Assembly (NCBI GenBank): GCA_011033025.1
Contig: WFMF01000006.1
Coordinates: 1,612,001 to 1,676,000 of the forward strand
Source: Beroe forskalii
Taxonomy: Eukaryota; Ctenophora; Nuda; Beroida; Beroidae
DNA: 64,000 nt
Direction: 5' to 3'
Shown here: piece after piece, positions 34,428 through 46,783 of the stretch
How positions within the stretch are numbered: the first letter of the stretch is position 1
How the letters are laid out: the number at the start of each line of letters is the position of its first letter
Notes under the pieces: generated by a model
Told to the model about the DNA's origin: nothing
Database searches by the model: none
What the model saw: the letters and a program-made list of their open reading frames with translations, nothing else
Translations under genes and position numbers: made by a program

Positions 34428-36092
34428 CTACTTAATATTTTTGTTCTCAACAATTTGTATATCATCATCCAAAACATTTACAACTTCCAATACCTTCTTA
34501 AGAACAGTTTCTTTCTTCTCTGAACTGATGGTAAGTTCGATTGCTGGCATTGAGTCATCATCATCGTCTGTTAAATCAATAACGATGGGTCCCTCTCCAC
34601 CTCCTTGTTCCTGGTTTTGAATGGGAACACGCTGCAATCTGACGGGTTGGGTCACTCCTCCAATTTGCATGTTGAAAACAAACTTATCTGCACTTTTGTT
34701 GCTTGCCACTGGTAATGGAGGAGGAGTAACGGAAATAACCTGCACTTCTTTGTCATCAGCCCCATCTTCTTCATTACTGTCAGCACTCTTTGCAGAATCA
34801 TCATTTGTATCCATGTTGCCAGAGCTTACATCATATTCTTCCAAACATGCATCGAAATCATATTTTTCTTTCTTGCTGTAATATGTGCTTCTGCATTGAG
34901 TTGCAGTTTTTGTTCCAACAATGATTGCAGCTGTATCAAAATCTTTTCCATAGTTTTTAAAGCTTAATTTCAACATTTCTATATCATGATCAGACCATCC
35001 CTTGCTGTTTGAAACAGGGCTCATTGGAATTCGATATTGTTCTATGTCAAGATTTTTCAGTTTTTTCTTAGATTTTGAATATTCTAGTTTCTGATCAAGA
35101 ATTTTGTTTTTATGGGTCATTATTTGATTTGTTAAACATGCTAGATAATGATGAGCATCTTTGGGACTGGCAACAAGTTTCAATGACTCCAGTGTCAAAT
35201 CAATTCCATCAGGAGGATTCAAAATGCCTTTTTCATTCGATTCTCCTGTTCCTACAATAGCAGATTCAAAGAGAGGCTTCATAGTTGAATACTTTTGGTA
35301 ATAATCTGAACAACCATAACATAACAAATATTCACGTTTGAGAGTAACAAGAGTTACAGCTTTAGCTCGATGGCAATTAGAACAGGGCTCATTTTCTCCA
35401 GCACCACCATTATTAGTATTGTATAGGGCTTGAATAATTGGTATCTGACTTTGAGTAAAGCTTGAAGTTATCAAAGACGATGAACCCATCCGAATCCGCT
35501 TATTTTTGTGCTCATTCAGATCATCATAGGAATCTTCATCACTATCAACATTTGATCGCCTAGACTTCATCTTATTTTTAAGAGTCTGATATTTTGATCT
35601 GGTCTTTTTCCAGATATAATAAAATTTAACAATATTATTAACAGACTTATCAGGAAGCATCATCTTAATCTTATGGAAGTCTTTACCATGTTCTTGGAAG
35701 CCAATTTCAAAGGTTTGCTTCTCCAATGGGGTCCAGTCATCAGGATAAGGCACAAAATTGACAAGATCATTGTTGGCATCTTCAATATTGTACCTATGGC
35801 ACACCAATAGACCTAGTGATTGCTCTTCACGATATCCATACTTGGTCCTAGAATATTCTATAAATTTTGTAAGTTTCTGTTCAGGAAGCATTGAATATGG
35901 CTTCCAAATGACAAGAGCTGGACCTCTGCTAACAATCCTTTTAGTTGTCTCTAATGATGGTATAGATGCTTGATATTCAGATCCCACTCGCATATGAACA
36001 GTTGATTCATCAGAGCCATTAGAGTTGTGACGTAGTTTCCCTGATTCCTTCATTGATAAAGTTTCATTGTTGGAATTATCATTTGTAGACAT
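34428..36092 (-). CDS. CoREST/MTA-like corepressor: ELM2-SANT-ZnF-SANT
   Basis: Single-exon 554-aa nuclear protein. I chose the ATG at 36092 because it follows an in-frame non-ATG region. Domains: ELM2 (~34-109, VGSEYQASIPS and YSRTKYGYREEQSLGLL), SANT1 (~119-165, DWTPLEKQTFEIGF and KDFHKI), a C-X2-C-X17-C-X2-C zinc finger (Cys237, 240, 258, 261), a coiled segment (~325-350) and SANT2 (~365-413, GWSDHDIEMLKLSFKNYGKDF). The C-terminal part has an acidic SUMO-interaction-like motif (IVIDLTDDDDD) and a basic patch near 195-203. ELM2-SANT modules recruit class I histone deacetylases. The two spaced SANT domains match CoREST (RCOR), which also binds LSD1. The GATA-type finger after SANT1 is more like MTA proteins. 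Assignment to RCOR versus MTA is therefore open. Confidence 0.88.
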   Translation of the reverse strand: MSTNDNSNNETLSMKESGKLRHNSNGSDESTVHMRVGSEYQASIPSLETTKRIVSRGPALVIWKPYSMLPEQKLTKFIEYSRTKYGYREEQSLGLLVCHRYNIEDANNDLVNFVPYPDDWTPLEKQTFEIGFQEHGKDFHKIKMMLPDKSVNNIVKFYYIWKKTRSKYQTLKNKMKSRRSNVDSDEDSYDDLNEHKNKRIRMGSSSLITSSFTQSQIPIIQALYNTNNGGAGENEPCSNCHRAKAVTLVTLKREYLLCYGCSDYYQKYSTMKPLFESAIVGTGESNEKGILNPPDGIDLTLESLKLVASPKDAHHYLACLTNQIMTHKNKILDQKLEYSKSKKKLKNLDIEQYRIPMSPVSNSKGWSDHDIEMLKLSFKNYGKDFDTAAIIVGTKTATQCRSTYYSKKEKYDFDACLEEYDVSSGNMDTNDDSAKSADSNEEDGADDKEVQVISVTPPPLPVASNKSADKFVFNMQIGGVTQPVRLQRVPIQNQEQGGGEGPIVIDLTDDDDDSMPAIELTISSEKKETVLKKVLEVVNVLDDDIQIVENKNIK

Positions 36093-36447
36093 GATCCTCA
36101 ATGAATGAGTTAAAAGGTTTAAAAAAGGAAATAAGTCTCAAAAAGGTATTGAAATTTTCATCTTGAGTCACTCATCGATATTCATATTGTATATATCTGA
36201 TTAATTTTAAAGATAAGTGGCATGGCTTCAGAAATTTCACATCATAGCCATCCTACAAACTTACAAATTTGCAAATGAAAACTATTATTTGAACACTGTC
36301 CCTTAGATCACTTCTTTGGGGAGTGCCCTGCTTACTCCCATAAAAGCATAAAAGGCAGCTGATTTTTGGCATCCTATACAAAAGCCTTACACGCAGAAAT
36401 AGGACCAAGCAGTCATTCACTAAAGATTTTACCTCCCTAGATAGTCA

Positions 36448-36680
36448 TATTATAGTGTCAGGACATAATGATCCCCCCATCCTGCCATGATGTAGTCATG
36501 ATGACCGTCATGATGTTATTATGGCCATCCCATGGGGACATATCATTCTGTTCTCACTAAGTCATATTATAGTGTCAGGACATAATGATCCCCCCATCCT
36601 GCCATGATGTAGTCATGATGACCATCATGATGTCATTATGGCCATCCCATGGGGACATATCATTCTGTTCTCACTAAGTT
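36448..36680 (+). repeat. ~115-bp tandem duplication
   Basis: The segment from AGTCATATTATAGTGTCAGG to GACATATCATTCTGTTCTC is present twice in direct tandem (about 36443-36556 and 36561-36676) with only two or three differences. It contains its own short palindromes (CATGATGACNGTCATGATG, GCCATCCCATGGGGAC). Confidence 0.9.
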
Positions 36681-37646
36681 TCTCAGCAGGCACCACAAAA
36701 CTCTGGAGTAGATAGCACCCCACCTATCAAGATATAATTGACTACGACAATCAGCAGACCCCAAATCAACAAAGCAACAAGTACCATCCCAGCTCAACAG
36801 AGTCGTGCCGCTGAGAGAAGGCACACATTCATTTTATAAACTAAACTAGCAGGCCCGTTGGGCCTGCAAGCACACAGCTCACTCGGCGCTGCTACGCAGC
36901 ACATCGTTTGCAAATGTAAGACATGACCATTAAAATTGATTGAATAAGTTTTTCCGCACCAAAAAAATTCCGATAAGTTCCAAAGTTATGACTTTATGAG
37001 CACGAAATTAAATATTCACTTTTATGAAGGAGCAGAGTGAAAAATAGTTCGTCTCAATCTTAGTTGTGCTTAACCATACGTGACATTTGTTCTGTTTTGA
37101 TTCCAAGATGATGTTAATTCTGACAAATGATTCTCATTCTGACATCGGACAATTTTGTTTTGTTCCAGGCCAGGAACTGTCATTGTAATCTGCTTCACTT
37201 ATATTCAACTCGATTAAATTTTACACTTTCGTATACCTTAAATTGCTCTTACAACTGCCAATTTCAAACCTACAGTTCCTACCATTATAACCGATACAGC
37301 ATTAATTATCGACTGACTTCTGCCACAGTTTTATGAAAACAATCCATCTGGAATAACCTCTGTTATTCAATTTATGCCCATTCTCCATCTCGAAATCTTG
37401 AATTTGTAATTAAGAAAACGTCACATTATCAAAAACTACAGCACAGCAATCAACATTAGTTGCGTAATAAACAGTACTATCAAAGAACTGATTATAATCT
37501 GCACGTGCACAAAATTTAGTTTCCATAGCAACGGCACCAATATGCACCATTTAGTCTTAATTTCTCTTGATAATCTCTTGGCAAGCTGAAAAAATTTACA
37601 GCGATGGGGAAAAAACGCGAAACTTCACTTTATATAAGTTAAGACC

Positions 37647-38530
37647 ACTCATCCTCACCCTTATTGACTACTCTTTTGAATTGATTGATTATCTATTTGA
37701 TCTTTTCTTCTTGTGAAACATTTCGTGTCCATGGATTGCTGCTGAAAAATCAATGAAATCTAGTCTGATTTTCCAGCAGTAATCCATTCAAGTCTAACAA
37801 GTATTCCCTCAGAAAGCCAACTTTCATGCGTTTTAAAATTCCATCTTTTTAACGATACTACCAAGACACAACAGAAGCTGTGCACCACCCTCCCAAGCAC
37901 CTTCCTAGACACCACTTCCTAGACTACTCCTCTTGCTGATAAAGTAGAACACCAGCTACCCTGTGATGGACCACTATTTTAGCACACCAAATAAGGTACA
38001 ACACACTTTCCACCCAACTAAGCAAAACAATGTTACAACCCAATGTTACAACTCATCCTCACCCTTATTGACTACTCGTTTGAATTGATTGATTATCTAT
38101 TTGATCATCTCTTCTTGTCCATGGATTGCTGCTGAAAAATCAATGAAATCTATTCTGATTTTCCTGCAGTAATCCATTCAAATCTAACAAGTATTCCCTC
38201 AGAAAGCCAACTTTCTTGCGTTTTAAAATTCCATCTTTTTGACGATACTACCAAGACAAAACAAGCTGTGCACCACCCTCCCAAGCACCTTCCTAGACAC
38301 CACTTCCTAGACTACTCCTCTTGCTGATGAAGTAGTACACTAGCGTTCCTTGTGATGGACCACTATTTTAGCACACAAAAGAACAATTTCTATCGGTACC
38401 ACCAGTGAACCACACTCCTGTGTTCCTTCCCTTAGCCAACTTTCCTCTATCTTGTGATGAACTATTATACCAGCACACCAATTAAGGTACAACACATGCA
38501 CTGCACATTGAGATTAACAATGTTACTACC
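37647..38530 (+). repeat. ~404-bp tandem duplication
   Basis: The block starting ACTCATCCTCACCCTTATTG at 37647 recurs from 38051. Similarity continues through GAAGCTGTGCACCACCCTCC and CTCCTCTTGCTGAT. The second unit carries an extra ~80-bp piece (about 38385-38462) before the shared AAGGTACAACACA end. No coding capacity was seen. Confidence 0.85.
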
Positions 38531-41199
38531 CATTTCCCACCCTTTTCAACTTTTGAAAACTATTTACTTCCACGCTTAACCATAGAATAGGAATTCAAAG
38601 TGCAAGTTTATTGGACTGTTGCTCTTTCCATATTCACATGGAATTTGAAACTTATGATGCCAATTGACAGATAATCTGAATGCTTTAGGCGAGTACTCAA
38701 CAACCAAATTCCCCAAAACTTTATCGTAGAATTCATTTGTTTGATTAAACATGTCACAATCTTTTACATCGTAAAATAGCTTGAGTCACATTCATCATAT
38801 TTCACTTCGTGATAAATTTGAATTTAAACACATGCAACAGTATTCTTTAATATATTAATATATAGGCTGAAACGAAGAGGATTCCTAAAGCTGCAATCAC
38901 CATGTTTCTCCTGCGGATATGATCGGTATGAGTTTTGAATTTTGGAACAAGAATTTGCAAATTTCCTTACATAGAGTTCTAAGCCGTTATTATATGATTA
39001 TAGATCAAATGAAATCAGTCGCTTAAACCAAGTCCTAATTTCATTACTTTCGTTCCCTTTTAGCTATTTATTCTTGTTTGACGTTGAAATTAATGACATT
39101 CACAATTTCTTCACATCCACAACGAAACGAGACAAGATCTTTCGTTTTTACTCCTGCTGTTTTGAGGATCAAGGATGCCAAGTACAATCAATACATGTAA
39201 ACTGTGTTACAGTTACAAGTACAACAATAACATATGTCTCCAACAGGCAAATGAGCGGTATTCCTTATTTGTTTTTAACATGCATGTCGTGTAGTATTAC
39301 CTTAATTCTCATCCTTTTGTGTGGGACATTTTCATTGTTAGATTTTGCGCAACTAGCAATTTTACAGAATTAACAATAAAGAAACTTTGTCGTCAGCGCT
39401 CACGTACGTTCTTTTTGCGAGCAGTGTAGTTTTATAGTACTCTTAATTTAACGGTTTTTTGAGAAGCTTCTAGAATCGTGTCCTAAGCGGGAATATGTCT
39501 TTAAAAGTAATTATGTGAGATTTGATTATTAAATCTGGTAGTTTTAGCATGTAAATTGCGACACAAAAAGTTGTTTACATAGATTTATGTTTCTTGTTTG
39601 CAAGGATGCAATTGATATCTGATATCGATAATAATATTGTATATTCTAATCAGCAATGCGTTATTAATTCTGTAGTTCACATAAAGAAATCCATTTGACT
39701 CTATTGGGCAAGTCAATGCTGTGTCCTGTGCACAGGCTATCCTCATACGGCTATGCGTAGGCATTAGCCAACGGAGAACCTGTGTGCGGCCCAGTAGTGA
39801 GAAGCCTCTACGTTTTGTGTTCTGCGATCTGAATCTGTCTCACTCTCAATGTAGTTCATTAAAACTTAAATTTATTTTTCTTCCTGTGCGTGGCACGCTG
39901 TTGTGACCTGTGTGTGGGTCATTCCTGTACGCTGTGCGTAGGCACTAGCCAATGGAAAGCCATGTGCGGTAAACGGCACGTGTTGCAATGCGTAGCAGCA
40001 CCTAACAGCTTCATGACACTGTTTTAACTTCTAGCAAATCACTACAGGGTCGGCTGACTTCTTCAAACTACCATGACCTCTACCCTAGAGCTTTGCTAGG
40101 GGGGAAAGATTGTACTCTTAAAGCGAGTACGACATAAATAGTACGCATACCTGAATGGGAACATGCCGACCCAGGTTTCTTGAAGGGTATGGTCGTGCAT
40201 ATATGTCCTCCAAATCCGTGGGGTTGGGGGCACTACGGAGGCTTTAGTAAGCCTACCGTCTCTTATAATGATAATAATAATAATAATAAGTTAAGACCAC
40301 ACGAAGCAGGAAGGAGACGCCCCTGCCATATAAAACCAACTTTTCTGTAATAAAAATGAGTACAAACACTCCAAACTATTACAACATATATATACATACT
40401 ACAAACACAAGTTAAAAGCCGGTCCCACCGCTTCTCAACAGAGTAGTGCCATGGAGCACAGGTGCGGGAACATTTTAAAGCACATCACATAAGCAGGAAG
40501 GAGACGCACATGCGGCACGTGCGCCGGCATATAACTAACTCCTCCGCAACAAACGGCAGTACAAACACACAAACCTATCACATCATACAAATACACTACA
40601 AATACCAATAAAATTCAAACCAGCACAACTTGCCATCAGAGCCATAGAAGTCGATGGTTGTAGGTTAAGGCCCATGTAGCCACTTACCACAGGGATCAAG
40701 GTAGTCAATCTTCGGAGGGGCGCCCTGACCCAATTGGCATCTGTAAAGATGCTATCATCTGGCATCCCAGGTAAGGGGTACTAGTCAAACTAGTAGTGCA
40801 TGCCAGGTGGGTTCCAGCAGAGCTCTTTGTTTTGGAGAGCTGCCACCTCTCCACGGGTGGCGAGGGAGGAAGTCAGTGAACATTGCACCAAAAAAAATGA
40901 AAAGTAAAAATTCATTTCTTCTTAAGGTCACTAAAGAGGAAATGACCAGGCAAATTACAAACAGGAACTTGCTCTTTATCTAGCACATGTGTCAGTTGTA
41001 CTCCACAAGAAAAGCAGTTTTATATAGAAAAGTGCACTGAGCACAGCATGTGCAGTGCATGCAGTGTGGCAACATTCAAAATTTCACTCTTGGCTCTTAC
41101 CACCATGAAAACGCCCTAACATGTTATTCTCAGCCTTGATATCGCCATAACAACACTGATAAACCCTGCTATTTTGAGCCCTGATCACCATGACAGTGG

Positions 41200-41790
41200 T
41201 TTCTGGGTAGTCTGGAGGAACGCATACATTCCTTCTGCAGACTCACCCTGCTAAGACTGTCTGCCAGCTGTGGGCAATTGTCCACCACAAACTTGGTCCA
41301 TGGCAGACAATGATTTGTGGCAGACAATTGTTTGCCAGTTAGCAGACAATGTTTTCTGACTGGCAGACAATTGTCCAATTTGCAAACCTGAAGTCAATTG
41401 TTTGCCACCTATGGAGAAAAGTTCACCGGCTCAGATAATTGTTAACCAATTGTCTGCCAACCAGCAGACAATTGTTTGTCAACTTGTCGAAAGTTTGTTA
41501 AAGTGTTCGTTGAACAGCAGGCAATCATTTGCCAGCAGGCAGACAATTTTCTGTGGCTTTGGACAATCATAAGTCATGGTGGATAGTGTCCATGGAGGAT
41601 AGTGTCCATTATAGATAGTGTTTATGGTGGATAGTGTCCATGGTGGACATGTCTGCTGCAGACTTGTTTACAGTGGACTTGTCTCCAGCAGACAATTGTC
41701 CACCAGCCAGTGAGCAAGTAGTTGGTTTAAAAATTCCTCTAAATTGTCCACCAGTCTGCAGCAGACTCTAACGGAGTCCACAAAGGTAAT
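41200..41790. repeat. Degenerate GCAGACAATTGTYTGCC repeat array
   Basis: Dozens of variants of GACAATTG, CAGACAATTGTCC and GGATAGTGTCCATGG lie head-to-tail and inverted over ~600 bp. Because the core CAATTG is palindromic, the region could fold into many short hairpins. No open frame was judged real. Confidence 0.7.
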
Positions 41791-41794
41791 TGAT

Positions 41795-42617
41795 GAGTAA
41801 TTTATTAATTCTATAATAAATAATAATAAATTAAAAGCATTTATAACACGCTTAGACAATCACTAACATAACCCTGAGGCACATTTTGCCATTCAAGCGT
41901 GACCAAAATATTACGTCTAAATCTTTCATATCACTCAAATTCTATACACCATGTTAATTCCGACTATTTAAATTAATCAATGCCACTGAATGCAATATCA
42001 AAATAGTAAGACTAAAAAAGTTTTTGAATGCCCCTAGCTCTGTGCTGCTTCTGATATCATATGGCAGAGTATTCCATATTCGAGGAGCAATATGTGAAAA
42101 TGAAGCTCCTGTTTTTGACAGTCGTGATGGCTGAGGCACTTTCAAAGTAAAAGTCATTGTCAAGTCTCAGACTCACATTTTAACTTCTCTTACTGATATA
42201 TGAGTTCTTTGAGGTATTGAGGGGCTAAATTATTGAGACATTTGAACACTAACAGGCTATTTTGAACTTAATTCTGTGCTCAACAGGCAAGAAATGGAGT
42301 TTTTTAGGTATGGCTTGATGTGCTGCCATTTTTCTTGCCAATAAGCTTGAAGATGAATCGTACAGCATTGTTTTGGAGCTTTTGAAGTTTTTGGACATTT
42401 TTCTGAGATAGTCCTCCATAGGATGCATTACAATAGTCAATAACAGATAAAATATTGGAATGAACAAGCTGGATTTTGAGTTCATGACTGAGTTTAGATC
42501 CAATTCTTTTAAGGTCTCTCAGATTGAGGAAGCAAATTTGTGAGATGACCTTAATTTGTTCACTCATGTCTAGTTGGTGATCAAAATAAAATCCTAGATT
42601 CTTAGCATGTAGTGCAG
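41795..42617 (-). mobile_element. LINE 3' fragment interrupted by an LTR element
   Basis: The minus strand encodes the end of a CR1/L2-type ORF2. The pieces are NLGFYFDHQLDMSEQIK, then LVHSNILSVIDYCNASYGG and LQKLQNNAVRFIF, then (after a frameshift) SFSHIAPRIWNTLPYDIR. A TTA/AAT tail lies at about 41795-41835. The 5' side stops exactly at 42617, where an LTR begins, so the LTR element inserted into the LINE. Confidence 0.85.
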
Positions 42618-43194
42618 TGTTGTAGTGTGGAAGTTCGTCGGTAGTTCAGACTCAGTCAGCTCTCCAGTCTCCGATCGTATCAGGAGACTGCGTGCCTTTT
42701 CCAGTGTTATATTTTTAGCTTAGCTCGGTGACAGTTAACTTCGTTGCTCCTTCCAGATTCCTTCCGGCATTCCCAGGCCAGACCACTAACGTGTTTAACT
42801 AGTAGTAGTATCCGGTATCAGTCTCTTACATTCGTATCTATTTTCGCAGTAATTGTAAAACCGCACTTAGAGTTGGATTAGCTAGCTCCTCTCCCGGCGC
42901 CCCTGGTACTAGACTTAGCTTGCAGGTTCCAGGCGGGCAGACTGCCGCCGTGACAAGCCATGCCTGGTGCGAGGAGTGCTCCCCGGATGGGAGCGAGCAT
43001 TCCAGCCGTTTTATAATTACCGAGATATTGATTAGGATAGGATATTTAAGGAAGAGATGAGAATCTTGATGGGGGATTATTCTGGCGGTTATTCTGGAAA
43101 GTGTTAGGATTGTAAACTGTGAGCGTAAGCCTTGACTTGCTCGTTCACGAGACCCGTACTCTGCGTTTTACTCTAGGGTATAGCAGATGCGTCA
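42618..43194 (+). repeat. LTR 1 of the Ty3/gypsy family
   Basis: Starts TGTTGTAGTGTGGAAG and ends TGCGTCA (other copies ACGTCA), i.e. TG...CA. It aligns to 46198-46783 along its length. A perfect stem CAGTCTCC/GGAGACTG with a 10-nt loop lies near its start. It is the 5' LTR of a tandem, internally deleted element. Confidence 0.92.
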
Positions 43195-46100
43195 TCCTGG
43201 TGGCCTCGTGCTGTTGTTGTTTTTGACTCGCCTTTCCGTTTCAGTTTACTTTTCCTTTTCACCAGCTGGTACCTCTCGTTCTCAGGAATTAGAGGCGATT
43301 TGTACTATCTGCAGTTTGACACCTTCTCTCAGAATCAGAGTAAGGTTTTTGATACCCAAACAGAATCAGTTCTGGGTTTAGATAGGTTCTAACCCCTAAC
43401 CATCTCTTTCAACATCAGTTTAGGTTCCCTGCTTCATCACTAACACTAACCCTTACGATACATTTCACTAACACTAACCCTACTTGATACATTTCAGCTT
43501 TTTCAGCGTCAGTTTAGGTGCACTGTTTCTTTTTGGAAAAACTAATTTCCCATTTTCACTCCCATGGCTTCCCCACCAGTTTAAAAGACCGGGGCTTAAA
43601 GAGACCATAGGGGAATCGAGGCTCTCACTGGACAAATCAAACTGAAAGATAGACAACCAAATCTGATCTGCAAGACAGACATGACTAGTGCTGAGGCCAG
43701 AAATGGGCCTCAAGGAAAGTATCCCGAACTCTGAAAGGGAATGCAAGTTACCCAGCTCTGTTTATAAACATCTTGGGGAGGGGCAACAGGGAAATCCCAG
43801 GAACCAAATTTTTTCCCCCTTACCCCAAACATCCCCCCCGCCCCCTTCTCTCCCCAAAAATCCCAAAAAACATGGCCCATGTCCAAACTCCCATTCTCAA
43901 ATAAAACCCAAAGGAAACAAGAATGGGAGGACTTTTAAAAGTTCTTTCCGGGTCAGGATCTTTATGAAGGTAACAAGACTAGTTCGTGGCCCCCAAAGTG
44001 TTTCTTTTTTAAACCTTGAACCGTCATCGATGTCCACGGACAAGGGGAAAGGAATTTTCAATGTGTTGGAAGTGCAAAAAAAACACTCTACCCCAAGGGG
44101 CAAAGGGAGCACTGAGACAACTGGTGGACGGGCACATGTGCGTGGGCAGAGCCCCACGTGCAAATGAGGCAGGAAACCCCGATGGGGGGGGGCTAATTTC
44201 AGCAGGGAAGGGAGGTAAAAAGTTCAATTTAGACCCCAAAAGGGCACCCCCGTAGGGGGAGGCACAGAAAACCCTTTTGCAGTTGTGGGGCGGGGGGAAC
44301 ACGCAAACGGCGGGGGATGGAGACACGGGGTTTGGGGAAGGAAAAAGGGGTGGTGACGGGGCTTGGGAAAGGCAGCGTGGTGACGGGACAATTTTGGGGA
44401 TGAAAGCGGGGTGGTGATGGGGACACAGACGTTCCCGGGAAAGAGGATGGGGTGTGGCGTAACTTTTACGGGGTGTATTGTATCTTGAATCTTTTATAGT
44501 CGGGGAAAAGCAGGTTTGATAAACTAAAACATAGGACTAAAACATGGAGGCTGAGAATATATAACAGGTTTAATATCAAGTATATAACAATCTCCCCTCG
44601 CGGCGAACTTGTACTAGTCAGAGATCGGACCGCAGTGTGGCGCGGCTCGGCGCTACGCGCGCAAGAGTGAGATCAACAAATGTTGAGAGTTTTTAACACG
44701 GACTAGACCGCGACAGGGTGTCGCGAGGATCAACTTGATTTGTTAACAGAAGCTTGCCGAACAAAACCATTAGAGACATGGCGGACATTGGAGCAGACAC
44801 TGGGCTCAGTCACATAACTGTCAATGGCAGTTATCCAGAGAATGAACAGTGCTTCACCCGGGCTGTCAATGGCAGCTCACGCTCTGTAGTAAGCTGTTGG
44901 ACGGAGACTTAACAGCAGTTGACGGAATGTGTAGGAGGACAGGATGTACATGACAATAGCAGACGTTGGAGATACTATTACCCGTGATGATGTCAGGAGA
45001 CACAGACGGACCACAGGAGTTGGACACTTTGAGACACTTGAAGACACCGAGGACTCCTCAGAAGACGTCTCGCGGTGTGGACCCATCTACGGAGGAAGAT
45101 GTGATATGTGACAACCAGTGTCATCAGAGGGCAGGGGGTGGAGTGTATGGAGTGAGACGTTGCAGGTTACGGTGTGCATACTGTGACCAGGGTGGTCACG
45201 GGAAGGGCCGCAGTGTGGACAGACAGAAGCCTGCTACGAGGGCAGCGGACAGGGGCCTGCCACGAGGGCAGATTCAGTGGACGGATGCCTACCGCACGAG
45301 GTAGACGCCTGCCACGAGGGCAGATGCCTGCCACGAAAGGCAGAGGAGTGGACAGTACGAGGACATCACTCACCGACTTCACTTCAGCGTTTGAGAGAGA
45401 GTGAGTGATAGGAGTGATTGAAGGTTTAGACTTGATGCTAACACTGTAAGCAGTGACTTTGATGATTTTATACCATAAGTTAGCACTTTGTAGAGCAGTG
45501 ACTCTAAATTCATTTTAGCGGAATACGGACTCCTTAATCCTAAGATAAGACATTTGTGCAGAGGAAATAGACTCTGAGGGCCTTTAACTTAGAATACAGA
45601 GACACAGATCTTCCAGAAACCTAAAATTTAAGACATACAGAGCTATAGTCATAGACTCTAGAACCCTATGGTAAGTATAAGTTTAGAGAGAGAGTGAGTT
45701 TAATTTTCCTGTCTCTGGTGAGGTAATGGATTTGAAAGTTATATTGGGAATCCAAAAAGTTGGACTGGATTTTGATTTTATTATTAAATTATTACGGGGA
45801 AGTTTCAAATTATGAGTTTAAAGATTTTAAGAAGAGGGCTACATTGGGCATTTAATGTTTTCACATTTTAAGTTATTTTACGGATATGACGGAAGGAATA
45901 TTCGAGCTTAGCAGTTGCGCTGTACGTGTTACAGTTTTTTGAGATTTTGAGCGTGTTCTGAGCTACCACTTCCAGCTCCACCACTCCTCTTTTTTCAGCT
46001 CGTGGTTCGAGCAGGTTTTACCACACTCAGGGTGACAATTACTCATATTACTCATAGTTTCACCACACTCTGTGATCATACAAACACTCATTTAGTTTCA

Positions 46101-46197
46101 CCCTTCAGTTCACATCGTACTTCCACCCTGACTGTGCAAGCCGTGCGGCGCGGTGAATATTTGTCTTAGCAAATATTCAGTTTTTGAGGGGGTGAGA
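43195..46197 (+). mobile_element. Internally deleted Ty3/gypsy copy 1 (gag remnant, no pol)
   Basis: PBS-like TGGTGGCCTCGTG at 43198-43210 follows the LTR after a 3-nt spacer. A gag remnant (~43565-44120) aligns to the intact gag of copy 2 and of the 60-kb copy but is full of frameshifts and homopolymer changes. Gag then joins the minisatellite and 3' non-coding region directly: the rest of gag and all of pol are missing. The 3' region keeps the hairpin array (~45165-45355). The purine tract GAGGGGGTGAGA (46186-46197) lies next to the following LTR. Confidence 0.88.
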
Positions 46198-46783
46198 TGT
46201 TGTAGTGTGGAAGTTCGTCGGTAGTTCAGACTCAGTCAGCTCTCCAGTCTCCGATCGTATCAGGAGACTGCGTACGCGCTTTTCCAGTGTTATATTTTTA
46301 GCTTAGCTCCGGGTGACAGTTAACTTCGTTGCTCCTTCCAGATTCCTTCCGGCATTCCCAGGCCAGACCATTAACGTGTTTAACTAGTAGTAGTATCCGG
46401 TATCAGTCTCTTACATTCGTATCTATTTTTACGCAGTAATTGTAAAACCGCACTTAGAGTTGGATTAGCTAGCTCCTCTCCCGACGCCCCTCGTACTAGA
46501 CTTCGCTTGCAGGTTCCACGGGCGGGCAGACTGCCGCCGTGACAAGCGATGCCTGGTGCGAGGAGTGCTCCCGGATGGGGAGCGAGCATTCCGGCGGTTT
46601 TATAATTACCGGGATATTTGATTAGGATAGGATATTTAAGGAAGAGATGAATCTTGATCGGGGGATTATTCTGGCGGTTATTCTGGAAAGTGTTAAGATT
46701 GTAAACTGTGAACGTAAGCCTTGACTTGCTCGTTCTACGAGACCCGTACTCTTGCGTTTTACTCTAGGTAACGGAGTACGTCA
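46198..46783 (+). repeat. LTR 2, shared by both deleted copies
   Basis: Starts TGTTGTAG directly after the polypurine tract and ends GGAGTACGTCA, followed by TCC and the PBS-like TGGTGGCCTCGTG (46787-46799). It serves as 3' LTR of copy 1 and 5' LTR of copy 2. The stem CAGTCTCC (46245-46252) / GGAGACTG (46263-46270) is perfect. Confidence 0.93.

Larger units (their letters stand above)
36102..41160. other. Repeat-rich intergenic region without recognised gene
   Basis: No gene is supported. It holds a 115-bp tandem duplication, a hairpin GCAGGCCC-GTT-GGGCCTGC at 36850-36868, and a ~404-bp tandem duplication at 37647. A repeated CTATGCGTAGGCATTAGCCAA motif is at 39750 and 39932. A likely retroelement 3' end with an ATA tail is at 40265-40288. 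An imperfect tandem pair (GCAGGAAGGAGACGC) is at 40306 and 40491. Confidence 0.6.

Noticed and set aside
40583..40765. Short minus-strand frame as a gene
   Set aside because: Probably part of a retroelement or repeat; too short and unsupported by motifs.
43688..44326. Several overlapping frames in copy 1 gag region
   Set aside because: They arise from frameshifted gag and homopolymer-rich sequence; none matches a family.
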